Assembly: GCA_009692985.1 (NCBI GenBank)
Contig: SHYF01000046.1
Location: 1-10,701 of the forward strand
DNA length: 10,701 nt
Source: Dehalococcoidia bacterium
GTDB lineage: Bacteria; Chloroflexota; Dehalococcoidia; Lucifugimonadales; SHYF01
Direction: 5' to 3'
This document shows positions 1 through 6,467 of this stretch, piece after piece. The position numbers and the translations under genes were made by a program. Below the pieces are notes generated by a model. It ran no database searches. It was not told where the DNA came from and saw nothing but the letters and a program-made list of their open reading frames with translations. The stretch's first letter is position 1; every line of letters begins with the position of its first letter.

Positions 1-754
1 CTGACTTAATCATCGTCACGCCGGAAATAAGGGCAACATCGTTGCCCCGGCCCAGGTCCACAGTAAAGAAGTCCCCTTCCACCAGGCGAATCCGCTTCTG
101 AAGGCCTGCCAGTTGCCTGGCTATGGCCAGTGGTTCTCTCTGGTCTATGACAACCGATTTGAGCTGTGGGTTGGCCTGGCACAGAGCGATGCTGTAGCTG
201 GCAGCGCCGCCGCCCATGTCCATCATGCGGTTCCTGTTCCCCAAATCAACCGTTTTCACTAACTGCTCAGCCTGGCCAGCCAGCGCGCGGTTGTGCTGCC
301 CCCACATGTAGTCCCGCCAGTAGGTGGCAGCATCCACGTACCCTGTCTCGAAGGGCCGCACTGTTTTCCCGTCCTGGATTAGCTTGTCCAGCCGGCCCCA
401 GGTCTCCCAGTGGTTGGTGATGTGCAGCACCAGGTCGCCCACGTACTTGTCCTTGCCGGGAACCAGGGATTGGGATGCCACGGGCGAGTTGACGTACCTA
501 TCGCCCTGCTTGTCCAGAAGCCCCAGGACTCCGCACGAGTCCAGGAACGCCTGGACGTACCTGGGTGATGCCTTGACCTTGCCCGCCACCTGCTCAGCGG
601 TAAGCCCGCCTTTGTCCAGCAAGGCGAACACGCCCAGCTTGATGCCGGCGCGCAGGATGGCCGAGTTCCAGAAGCTGCGGCTCAGCTCGTTGATGCGCTC
701 CGGGTCGAGGGAGGCAGCAGATGGCTCGTGGTGGCTTGGCATTGGGCGGTTCAT
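1..754 (-). CDS. SAM-dependent O-methyltransferase, family 2 type (3' part beyond the window)
   Basis: Partial gene. It starts at ATG 754 and is still open at base 1, giving 251 residues of a family usually near 330-350. Residues about 20-95 look like the winged-helix dimerisation domain of plant/CrtF-type O-methyltransferases: FWNSAILRAGIKLGVFALL, then a helix-turn-helix-like stretch ending in LLDKQGDRY. Residues about 175-240 begin the Rossmann methyltransferase domain: motif I is MDMGGGAASYS (179-187), the acidic SAM-ribose position is D204 in VVIDQ, and VEGDFF follows at 225-230. Such enzymes methylate a hydroxyl of a small molecule, often a carotenoid, quinone or polyketide. The substrate cannot be told here, and the catalytic His region lies outside the window. 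A second in-frame ATG (742) is a possible start; neither start has a clear Shine-Dalgarno. It lies downstream of tyrS on the same strand, separated by an inverted-repeat element, so it is probably transcribed separately. Confidence 0.85.
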   Translation of the reverse strand, partial: MNRPMPSHHEPSAASLDPERINELSRSFWNSAILRAGIKLGVFALLDKGGLTAEQVAGKVKASPRYVQAFLDSCGVLGLLDKQGDRYVNSPVASQSLVPGKDKYVGDLVLHITNHWETWGRLDKLIQDGKTVRPFETGYVDAATYWRDYMWGQHNRALAGQAEQLVKTVDLGNRNRMMDMGGGAASYSIALCQANPQLKSVVIDQREPLAIARQLAGLQKRIRLVEGDFFTVDLGRGNDVALISGVTMIKS

Positions 755-793
755 GCTTCTAACAGGGATAGGTTGCTAATGTCAGTAACGTTC

Positions 794-926
794 ATGTCAT
801 TCTGAGGGAGTCCCGCCGAAGGCGGCATGACCGAAGAATCTGGTATGCATCGACCACCAGCCGCAACTGCAACTAAGGAACCATCATAGATGGCATACAA
901 GATTCTTCGCTTCGCTCAGAATGACA
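794..926. repeat. Inverted-repeat intergenic element (MITE-like), about 133 bp
   Basis: The two ends are inverted copies of one another. The left end reads ATGTCATTCTGAG from 794; the right end, read on the minus strand from 926, begins with the same 13 bases. Both arms continue to CGAAGAATCT and then GTATGC, reaching about 852 and 889. The left arm carries an extra GC-rich piece that folds into its own hairpin (CCGCC GAA GGCGG, about 813-825). The core between the arms (about 853-888) shows no ORF. The element fills nearly the whole gap between tyrS and the methyltransferase gene, and its right end touches the tyrS stop codon. Sequences starting TGTCATTCTGAGCGAAGCGAAG are, from memory, common dispersed repeats in many bacterial genomes. 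In RNA the arms would pair into a long stem-loop that could end or stabilise tyrS mRNA. Confidence 0.75.
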
Positions 927-2177
927 TCATCGGCGTGGGTCGCTTCCAGTCTCTCGCTCTACAACCCGCAGGAAGCTCTGCTTGCCTACTTTCAGCAAGT
1001 CGCCTGATTTCAAGCCCTCCAGCACCAGGTCGTCGGTAAGCTTCTCCCCATTCTTTTCCACAGCACCCTGCGATATCAGCCTTTTGGCGGCAGCAGTGCT
1101 GGAAGCCAGATTTGCCATGACCAAAACACGGCTGAGTCTCTGGCCCTGGAGAGAAGCAAGGCTCAGTGTGGGTATCTCCTCCGGCGCTTCACCCCGCTGC
1201 ACCACGCGCTCAAAATGCACTTCGGCGTCCCTGACGGCGGCGGCATCGTGGAACTGGCTCACAATCTCTCGCGCCAGCCGCTTCTTCATCTCCATAGGGT
1301 TGACGGAACCCTGAGCCAAAACCTGCCGCATCTCCCCTATCTCCGCCGCGTCCACGTCCGTCACCAGGTCAAAGTAGGTTACTATCAGGTCGTCTCGGAT
1401 GGACATCACCTTGCCGTACATCTCCTGGGGCGACTCCGCCACGCCAATGTAGTTGCCCAGGCTCTTGCTCATCTTCTGGACGCCGTCGGTGCCCACCAGC
1501 AAAGGCACCATGAAGCACTGCTGGGGCCGCTGGCCCTCCATGGTCTGAAGCTCCCGGCCCACCAGCAGGTTGAACTTCTGGTCCATGCCGCCGAACTCCA
1601 CGTCGGACCTCACGGCGATGGAGTCGTAAGCCTGCATCAGGGGGTACAGCAGCTCTGTGATGGCGATGGGCCGGCCCTCCCGGAACCGCTTGGCGAAGTC
1701 ATCCCGCGCCAAGAACTGGGCCACTGTGAACCTGCTGGTCAGCCCTATCACCTTTCCCAGGTCGAACTTGCCGAACCATTCGCTTTGATAGACAGCCTGG
1801 GTCTTTGCCCTGTCCACCACCTTGAATAGCTGCCGCATATACGTCTCGGCGTTGGTCTCCACCTCGCTCTGCGTCAACATTCGCCGGGTGGCCGACATGC
1901 CGCTGGGGTCGCCAATGCGCGCCGTCCAGTCGCCGACGATGAGCACGACATGGTGGCCCAGCTCCTGGAGCTGGCGTAGCTTGCGCAGGCCCACGGCGTG
2001 GCCAAGGTGTATGTCCGGGCTGCTGGGGTCGAACCCCATCTTGAGGCGCAGGGGCTTGCCCGCTTTCAGCAGCTCTACGAACTCCTGCTCGACTATGATC
2101 TCGGCAACGCCGCGATGAAGGATGGTATCCAGGATTTTAGTGTCGGGTATCACCTGTTCGTTCCTAGTTAAAATCAC
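927..2177 (-). CDS. tyrS: Tyrosyl-tRNA synthetase (TyrZ-like, KMSKS form)
   Basis: Cytoplasmic class I aminoacyl-tRNA synthetase that activates tyrosine with ATP and loads tRNA-Tyr. The ATP-binding HIGH motif is HLGH at 57-60, in FDPSSPDIHLGH. The second signature is KMSKS at 235-239, typical of the TyrS2/TyrZ branch and unlike the KFGKT form of the E. coli branch. The tyrosine pocket segment YPLMQAYD is at 178-185. An S4 RNA-binding domain occupies about 347-405 (LSRVLVMANLASS...GDLLKVGK). Length 416 is normal. The start is uncertain: GTG 2177 has an AGGA about 12 bases upstream, whereas the in-frame GTG at 2153 has AGGA at the better distance of 8 and would give 408 residues. No T-box signature (AGGGUGGNACCGCG) is seen in the leader. 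A 148-bp palindromic repeat lies between it and ribF, so it may or may not be cotranscribed with the aromatic operon. Confidence 0.97.
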   Translation of the reverse strand: MILTRNEQVIPDTKILDTILHRGVAEIIVEQEFVELLKAGKPLRLKMGFDPSSPDIHLGHAVGLRKLRQLQELGHHVVLIVGDWTARIGDPSGMSATRRMLTQSEVETNAETYMRQLFKVVDRAKTQAVYQSEWFGKFDLGKVIGLTSRFTVAQFLARDDFAKRFREGRPIAITELLYPLMQAYDSIAVRSDVEFGGMDQKFNLLVGRELQTMEGQRPQQCFMVPLLVGTDGVQKMSKSLGNYIGVAESPQEMYGKVMSIRDDLIVTYFDLVTDVDAAEIGEMRQVLAQGSVNPMEMKKRLAREIVSQFHDAAAVRDAEVHFERVVQRGEAPEEIPTLSLASLQGQRLSRVLVMANLASSTAAAKRLISQGAVEKNGEKLTDDLVLEGLKSGDLLKVGKQSFLRVVERETGSDPRR

Positions 2178-2193
2178 CGTTGGTTACAGTTTC

Positions 2194-2341
2194 CTAGGCA
2201 GGGTGATAATAACTCTTTCGACTATCCCCCTGCCCCCTTCCTAGCCAGGAAGGGGGTGAAAATCGAATCTGGGGGACACCCCCAGCCCCCCACCAAAGGG
2301 GCTTCGCCCCTCTGGGCTCCCCTTTTTCAGCAGCCTGCTAA
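2194..2341 (-). repeat. Palindromic TIR element, copy 1 (148 bp) with three internal hairpins
   Basis: Fills the ribF-tyrS gap. On the minus strand it begins TTAGCAGGCTGCTGAAAAA (from 2341) and ends CACCCTGCCTAG (at 2194), and these ends are imperfect inverted repeats. Inside are three strong hairpins. One is a perfect 10-bp stem with a 4-base loop at 2233-2256 (arms CCCCCTTCCT and AGGAAGGGGG). The second is a 7-bp stem at 2269-2285 (CTGGGGG / CCCCCAG). The third is a 6-bp stem at 2297-2311 (AGGGGC / GCCCCT). A shorter copy lies at 9003-9091. The TAG stop of ribF is within the element's TTAG terminus. No ORF is present. The hairpins lack a following U-run on the minus strand, so classical intrinsic termination after ribF is not clearly supported. 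Confidence 0.75.
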
Positions 2342-3270
2342 GCCGCAGCGCCCAACACCCGCCGCGTCTCCCTCACGTCTATCTCTATCTGCCTTTTAAG
2401 TGCTTCGGCTGTGTCAAAGGCCACCTCGTCCCTTAGCCGTTCCACGAACTCCAGGCGGACTGTTTTCTGGTACAGGTCTCCCCTAAAGTCCAGGAGAAAC
2501 GCCTCCACTGTCCGCTCGCCCAACCCAAAGGTCGGACGCGTGCCAATACTGGTAGCCGCCTGGTAACGCTGGCTGTCAACGTGGAACCAGGTGGCGTAGA
2601 TGCCATCGCCAGGCAGCAGCAGGTCGTGATCCACGGCGACGTTGGCTGTGGGGTATCCCAGCAGGCTGCCGCCGCGCCCTTCGCCGTGCACCACCTCTCC
2701 CTGCAGAGCGTAGCTTCTCCCTAGAAGGTTGGACGCCGTTGCGATGTCTCCCGCCGCCAGGGCGTTTCGCGTGGCTGTGCTGCTGACCCGGATTCCTCCA
2801 TCGTCGTATGGACTCGCCACAGCAACGGTGAACCCTAATTCCGTGCCCACCCCTCGCAGCACCTGGGGCGTTCCCTCCCGGTTGTGGCCCAGCGCGAAGT
2901 CGGGCCCCACCACCATGCCACACATGCGAAGGTAGCGCTGTAGCATGGCAACGAACTCTCTGGCGGTTACGCGGGAAACATCCAATGTGAATGTTATGGG
3001 CGCCACCGTTTCAATGCCCAGTTCTTGCAGAAGGCGCACGCGCTCCTCCACGGTGGTGATGAGCCTTACTGGAGCCTCGGGTCTCAGCACTGTAACGGGA
3101 TGGTTGCGAAATGTGACAACACCTGGAACACAGCCCGCCCGGGCAGCCTGGCGCTTCAGCAGATCCAGGAGATGCCTGTGCCCCCGGTGAACGCCATCGA
3201 ATACGCCCACCGTGAGAAATGTCTCTCCGGACGGCTTGACCCTGGCCAGCTCCTCTTCCAGCGAAGTCAT
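2338..3270 (-). CDS. ribF: Bifunctional riboflavin kinase / FAD synthetase
   Basis: Makes FMN from riboflavin and ATP, then FAD from FMN and ATP, in the cytoplasm. The N-terminal adenylyltransferase domain (about 15-185) has the nucleotidyltransferase signature FDGVHRGH (24-31), TFRNHP (53-58), VGPDFALGHNREG (121-133) and SSTATRNALAAGD (163-175). The C-terminal riboflavin kinase domain (about 186-307) has GRGGSLLGYPTANV (198-211), GIYATW (223-228), SIGTRPTFG (241-249) and the catalytic-base Glu in TVEAFLLDF (E256). Length 310 is typical. The ATG start lies two bases after the aroF stop with no clear Shine-Dalgarno of its own, which suggests translational coupling to aroF. The stop codon TAG falls in the terminal inverted repeat of the downstream element, so the last residue or two may have been set by that insertion. 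Grouping a flavin gene with aromatic biosynthesis looks like operon convenience; chorismate synthase does use FMN, but aroC is not in the window. Confidence 0.97.
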   Translation of the reverse strand: MTSLEEELARVKPSGETFLTVGVFDGVHRGHRHLLDLLKRQAARAGCVPGVVTFRNHPVTVLRPEAPVRLITTVEERVRLLQELGIETVAPITFTLDVSRVTAREFVAMLQRYLRMCGMVVGPDFALGHNREGTPQVLRGVGTELGFTVAVASPYDDGGIRVSSTATRNALAAGDIATASNLLGRSYALQGEVVHGEGRGGSLLGYPTANVAVDHDLLLPGDGIYATWFHVDSQRYQAATSIGTRPTFGLGERTVEAFLLDFRGDLYQKTVRLEFVERLRDEVAFDTAEALKRQIEIDVRETRRVLGAAA

Positions 3271-3272
3271 AT

Positions 3273-4295
3273 CTACTGAGAAACGGCTACCTGCTCCGCG
3301 ACTTTTCGTATGGCTTTGACTTGTCTCATCAGCTTCCCAAAGTTCTCAAATGTCAGGGACTGGGCTCCATCAGAGAGGGCGGTGTCAGGATTGGGGTGCA
3401 CCTCCACGATCAGGGCATCAGCCCCCACTGCCACGGCTGCCATAGCCAAGGGTGTCACCAGATACCACTTGCCCGTCCCATGACTGGGATCAGCCACCAC
3501 AGGCAGGTGGCTCAACCTCTTGATCACAGGGATAGCAGCCAGATCCAGTGTGTTCCGAGTGAAATGTTCGAAGGTGCGTATGCCTCTCTCACACAGCATA
3601 AGCTGCCGGTTGCCCGTTGCCATGATATATTCGCCCGCCAGAAGCCAGTCCTCGTAGGTGGCAGAGAATCCACGCTTCAACATCACTGGCTTGCCGGCCC
3701 TACCCACCTCCTCCAGGAGAGCAAAGTTCTGCATGTTCCTGGCGCCTATTTGTAGGATGTCGGCGTACCGGCTCACCAGCTCCACATCCTTGGTATCCAT
3801 GACCTCGGTGATGACCGGCATTCCCGTCTCATTGCGGGCCTCTTCCAGGAGCTTCAACCCCTCTTCTCCCAGGCCGCGGAAGCTGTAAGGGGATGTCCTG
3901 GGCTTGAAAGCGCCCCCACGCAGAACAGTGGCGCCGGCAGCCTTCACCGCCCTGGCGGTGGACATCAGCTGCTCCTCCGATTCCACGGCGCAGGGCCCGG
4001 CAAACACCACCAGGTTCCCGCCGCCTATGGTTACGCCTCCAACCTTGAAGACTGTGTTGGCCGGCTGGAACTCCCGGCCAGTCAGCTTGTATGGCCTGCT
4101 GATGCGCACCACCTCTCGCACGCCGGCCAACACCTCCAGCTCATCCTGAAGCTCAGGGTAAGTCTGCCCCACGACGCCTATGACGGTGCGCTCCACCCCC
4201 TGTGACAGGTGCCCTTGCAGCCCTCGCTTGTCCAGGTGCTCTTGCACACCTTGGATGTCCTTGGCAGTGCATTCCAGTTGCATTACGACTATCAT
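3273..4295 (-). CDS. aroF: 3-deoxy-7-phosphoheptulonate (DAHP) synthase, type I-beta with N-terminal ferredoxin-like domain
   Basis: Condenses phosphoenolpyruvate and erythrose 4-phosphate to DAHP, the first step of the shikimate pathway. The 340-residue protein aligns end to end with the remembered Thermotoga maritima enzyme. Residues 1-70 form the ferredoxin-like domain that gives Tyr/Phe feedback inhibition in that enzyme. The barrel carries AGPCAVES (99-106), [15 protein letters not shown] (125-139), IGARNMQNF (183-191), CERGIRTFE (235-243) and DPSHGTG (269-275). The four metal ligands fall at C102, H272, E298 and D309. I chose ATG 4295 over an upstream TTG (4310) because MIVVMQ is the family N-terminus and GGGGG sits 8 bases before the ATG. 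That ATG overlaps the stop of the small ORF upstream (ATGA), and ribF begins two bases after the aroF stop. Both arrangements suggest coupled translation. Confidence 0.97.
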   Translation of the reverse strand: MIVVMQLECTAKDIQGVQEHLDKRGLQGHLSQGVERTVIGVVGQTYPELQDELEVLAGVREVVRISRPYKLTGREFQPANTVFKVGGVTIGGGNLVVFAGPCAVESEEQLMSTARAVKAAGATVLRGGAFKPRTSPYSFRGLGEEGLKLLEEARNETGMPVITEVMDTKDVELVSRYADILQIGARNMQNFALLEEVGRAGKPVMLKRGFSATYEDWLLAGEYIMATGNRQLMLCERGIRTFEHFTRNTLDLAAIPVIKRLSHLPVVADPSHGTGKWYLVTPLAMAAVAVGADALIVEVHPNPDTALSDGAQSLTFENFGKLMRQVKAIRKVAEQVAVSQ

Positions 4296-4426
4296 GATTG
4301 TTGCCCCCAATGTTTCGTTTTGAATGTAAAGAACGCCAACCTGTCCCTTTCACGAAAGGACTCGTCCCTGCGGTAAAAGTAGTAGGTCGCCCCCAAGTGA
4401 AACCGGCCTGGCCTTGCTCCCTTCAC
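4292..4426 (-). CDS. Small aromatic-rich ORF (44 aa) between aroH and aroF; candidate leader peptide
   Basis: Not recognised as a known family. It starts with GTG at 4426, immediately after the aroH TAA, and has a strong Shine-Dalgarno, GGAGG, eight bases before it (inside the aroH 3' end). It ends at TGA 4294-4292, overlapping the aroF start as ATGA. The product has 10 aromatic residues in 44: F9, Y15, Y16, F17, Y18, F24, F32, F33, F35 and W40. It also has 10 Arg/Lys. The clusters TYYFYRR (14-20) and AFFTF (31-35) flank a hairpin at 4343-4361, and the aroF Shine-Dalgarno lies at codons 40-41. All other junctions from trpA to ribF are coupled by overlap or tiny gaps, so without this ORF a 131-base hole would be the exception. 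It is in frame with aroH, so it could instead be an aroH extension cut off by a stop. It is short enough to occur by chance. Confidence 0.5.
   Translation of the reverse strand: MKGARPGRFHLGATYYFYRRDESFRERDRLAFFTFKTKHWGQQS
4343..4361 (-). promoter_or_regulatory. RNA hairpin inside the small ORF upstream of aroF
   Basis: Read on the minus strand, the 19 bases GTCCTTTCGTGAAAGGGAC fold into a stem of about eight pairs: GTCCTTTC against GAAAGGGAC with one bulged G, closed over a very short loop (or a CGTG tetraloop if the top pair opens). It spans codons 22-28 of the small ORF, between the Tyr/Phe cluster and the Phe cluster, and 35-53 bases before the aroF Shine-Dalgarno. No U-run follows, so it is not a terminator. 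A role in ribosome-dependent control of aroF is inference only. Confidence 0.35.
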
Positions 4427-4801
4427 TTACCTTTCCTCCATTCTCCGCGCCCGCAGATTGACAGCGCCCCTGAGATAGACGTTGACCAGTTCATGTGCCT
4501 GCTTATCAGTATTTACCAGAATCAGGGCCCGAATACAACTGGGTAGGGCATCCGGCACATCCATCTCGTGAGTATCCAAAAGGGCCACGCCGGTCCATCC
4601 CATCAGACGGGCCGCCACCGCCGGAAACTCGGCGTTCAGGTCGCGGGTAGTAGAAAATATGGCTGCGGCTATGCTGTCATTCTGCAAGCCGTTGGCCTTC
4701 ACCAACTGCTCCAGCATCTCCCGCGTAGCTTCCAGTATAGCCTCCTTGGTGTTTGCCCTGGCGGTGGTGGCGCCTCGAATGCCCCGGCACATGAAAGTCA
4801 T
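4427..4801 (-). CDS. aroH: Chorismate mutase, AroH class (monofunctional)
   Basis: Rearranges chorismate to prephenate, the branch towards phenylalanine and tyrosine. The 124-residue protein matches the Bacillus subtilis AroH fold, a small trimer of about 127 residues. It has RGIRGATT at 6-13, where R9 is the active-site Arg equivalent to B. subtilis R7. FSTTRDLNAEFPA is at 49-61 and HEMDV at 78-82, with E79 equivalent to E78. C89 and R91 follow in SCIRAL (equivalents C88 and R90), and Y109 corresponds to Y108. All catalytic residues that I can place are present. ATG 4801 is preferred: it overlaps the trpA stop as ATGA and has GAGG six bases upstream, within trpA; an internal ATG at 4792 is less likely. 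The TAA stop is followed directly and in frame by the GTG of the small ORF. Coupling to trpA and aroF points to joint control of aromatic amino acid synthesis. Confidence 0.95.
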   Translation of the reverse strand: MTFMCRGIRGATTARANTKEAILEATREMLEQLVKANGLQNDSIAAAIFSTTRDLNAEFPAVAARLMGWTGVALLDTHEMDVPDALPSCIRALILVNTDKQAHELVNVYLRGAVNLRARRMEER

Positions 4802-5619
4802 CCTGCACCTCTATTCAATGGCTCAGGAGCGCCGCGCAGCTCAGAGAGGAAACGGGTCGCCCGGGCCACCGCCTCCCCTTTGGGCGCGCTATCTATGACG
4901 CTAATCAGGGCGCTACCCACCACAACAGCATCAGCGTACTTTCCTATCGCCTCCACTTGCTCCCGGCGCGACACGCCGAAGCCCACCGCTACTGGAAGGC
5001 TGGTGCAGGCGCGGACCCGTTCCACCAACCCAAAAGCCTCCTGGGACAGCTGAGCTCGGACACCAGTCACTCCCGCCAGGCTGACGCAGTAGATGAATCC
5101 GCTGGCCACGGCACAGGCGGCGGCGATGCGCTGCTCCGTGCTGGTGGGAGCCAATAGCGGAATCACATCTATGCCCCGCGGCAAGCACTCATCCCGGAGA
5201 GGCCCGGACTCCTCTGACGGCAGGTCAGCAACAATTATACCGTCCAGGCCCGCTCGCTGGGCCTCCACCGCAAATGTCTTCAAGCCAAGCGCGAGCAGCG
5301 GGTTATAGTATCCCATGAAAACCAGGGGTGTAGTAAGGCCTGCCCCGCGCAGGCTGGCGCAGGCTTCCAGGCACCCTCTCAGTGTTGTCCCCTGGCGCAG
5401 GGCATGGAAGCTCGCCTTCTGAATCGTAGCACCATCAGCCAGCGGGTCGCTGAATGGCACGCCCAACTCTATGATGTCGGCGCCGGCTCTCGCCAACGCT
5501 GGCACCAGGTCCAAGGTGGTGGGCTTATCAGGAAAGCCGACAGTGACAAAGGGTATGATGCCCGTCCTGCCACGGGCGGCCAGTTCCTGAAAGGTTTTCT
5601 GCAATCGGTGCGATCCCAT
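4798..5619 (-). CDS. trpA: Tryptophan synthase alpha subunit
   Basis: Cleaves indole-3-glycerol phosphate to indole and glyceraldehyde 3-phosphate; indole normally passes by tunnel to the TrpB partner. The 273-residue TIM barrel has IPFVTVGFPD (22-31), the signature IELGVPFSDPLADG (50-63) with catalytic E51 and D62, FMGYYNPLLALG, the phosphate-site segment YCVSLAGVTG, and VGFGVSRREQ near the C-terminus. All expected catalytic residues are present. ATG 5619 has a strong Shine-Dalgarno (GAGGAA, seven bases away). The stop overlaps the aroH ATG by four bases. Unusually, no trpB lies upstream: the next gene on the strand is a CPBP membrane protease, so TrpB must be encoded elsewhere, or the other trp genes have been lost or moved. 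Confidence 0.97.
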   Translation of the reverse strand: MGSHRLQKTFQELAARGRTGIIPFVTVGFPDKPTTLDLVPALARAGADIIELGVPFSDPLADGATIQKASFHALRQGTTLRGCLEACASLRGAGLTTPLVFMGYYNPLLALGLKTFAVEAQRAGLDGIIVADLPSEESGPLRDECLPRGIDVIPLLAPTSTEQRIAAACAVASGFIYCVSLAGVTGVRAQLSQEAFGLVERVRACTSLPVAVGFGVSRREQVEAIGKYADAVVVGSALISVIDSAPKGEAVARATRFLSELRGAPEPLNRGAG

Positions 5620-5664
5620 GCTGATTCCTCAGACCGAAATGGCTACGGCAAAGGCCAAGGCGTT

Positions 5665-6327
5665 TTACGCACCGTGGGTCAGGCAGCAATTCCACAGCGA
5701 ACCGGTGCGGCGATATAGCCACGCCAGCAACAACCCAGACACAATGGCCGGAAGCAGGACACCAGGCGCCAGGTGGGCAATGGCGAAGAGCACAGACACA
5801 AAGCTGGCTCCGACCCAGAACCCCCACCGACCAGCAAACACAGGCAGCAGAAACCCCCGCAAGAAAGACTCCTCTGCCACAGGCGCTACCACTACTATCA
5901 GCACAAAAGCAGCTATGCGCTCAGGGTACGTCCCCATCAGCTCATCTGGTATGAGGGGTGGCGTGAGCCAAGCCAGCCCCAGCACGTTCATCGCTGCTGT
6001 ATAGATGACGGCAAAGGCAAAACTAGCTAGCAATGCCAGCGCGGCCAGAAGAACGCCGCTGCTGACGGTTGCGCGCAATCCCAGCGCATTCCACGACTGC
6101 CCGTATCTCCACGGCCCAAATATCCAGACAGCTAACAGCAGCGTCCCCTCCAGTATGGCAGAGAGAAGAAACCCGCTTCCTGGAACGGCCCCACCCAATA
6201 CAAGCGAAACGAAAGCAGCCAGAATAACAAAAAGGGCGGCGACCTCGGCCACCAGAGCCACAGCCTTAGCCGCGTCTCGGAGCGTCCATGGGACCGCCAT
6301 TCTGAGGCGTTCATCCGTTGAATTCAT
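5665..6327 (-). CDS. CPBP (CAAX/ABI) family membrane metalloprotease, truncated by an in-frame stop
   Basis: Integral membrane protein with about six to seven hydrophobic helices and the CPBP intramembrane protease signatures: EESFLRG (motif EExxxR), LFAIAHL (motif FxxxH), and at the end THGA followed by TAA. The family's last motif is HxxxN. Reading in frame through the TAA gives N A L A F A V A I S V and then TGA at 5631-5629, nine bases before trpA. So the stop falls exactly on the third x of HxxxN and removes its Asn and the final helix. A Tyr codon TAC or TAT to TAA change, or a sequencing error, would explain this. The protease may be impaired. The start is unclear: ATGs at 6369, 6342, 6327 and 6300 are all in frame and none has a good Shine-Dalgarno. 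I chose 6327; 6300 (MAVPWTLRDA) also fits the usual family N-terminus. The substrate is unknown; relatives act in peptide maturation or bacteriocin immunity. Confidence 0.75.
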   Translation of the reverse strand: MNSTDERLRMAVPWTLRDAAKAVALVAEVAALFVILAAFVSLVLGGAVPGSGFLLSAILEGTLLLAVWIFGPWRYGQSWNALGLRATVSSGVLLAALALLASFAFAVIYTAAMNVLGLAWLTPPLIPDELMGTYPERIAAFVLIVVVAPVAEESFLRGFLLPVFAGRWGFWVGASFVSVLFAIAHLAPGVLLPAIVSGLLLAWLYRRTGSLWNCCLTHGA

Positions 6328-6467
6328 TGGTATGCTGGCCATTTGCAGTGTAGAATCGCATGTTAGCATGGCCGCTGTGGAGTGACAATAGAAGCTAGCA
6401 GCCAAGGCCTTTCGCCGGCTTGAGCACGGCAGCTCCGAATTCCGTTACATCGGGGCTTGCTGAACCG

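Noticed and set aside
324..779. 151-codon open frame on the plus strand at the left edge
   Set aside because: It is the complement of the methyltransferase gene, which shows motif I and the dimerisation domain on the minus strand.
755..793. CTGACA as a -35 box for the methyltransferase gene
   Set aside because: The matching -10 position would fall almost on the start codon and is a poor match (TTAGAA).
1215..1829. 204-codon open frame on the plus strand, opposite tyrS
   Set aside because: It lies wholly antisense to a clear TyrS with all its motifs, and its His- and Leu-rich translation is typical of the complement of GC-rich coding DNA.
2178..2337. Possible T-box or other riboswitch in front of tyrS
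   Set aside because: No T-box antiterminator signature or specifier-loop pattern was found; the region is explained by the palindromic repeat.
4153..4353. 66-codon minus-strand frame overlapping the aroF start
   Set aside because: It runs out of frame through the conserved N-terminus of AroF and has a composition typical of a shifted frame.
4343..4380. GACGAGTCC...GTGAAAGGGAC resembled a ribozyme or T-box fragment upstream of aroF
   Set aside because: The hammerhead core CUGAUGA is missing, as is the T-box AGGGUGGNACCGCG. The stretch reads better as codons of the small ORF with a simple hairpin.
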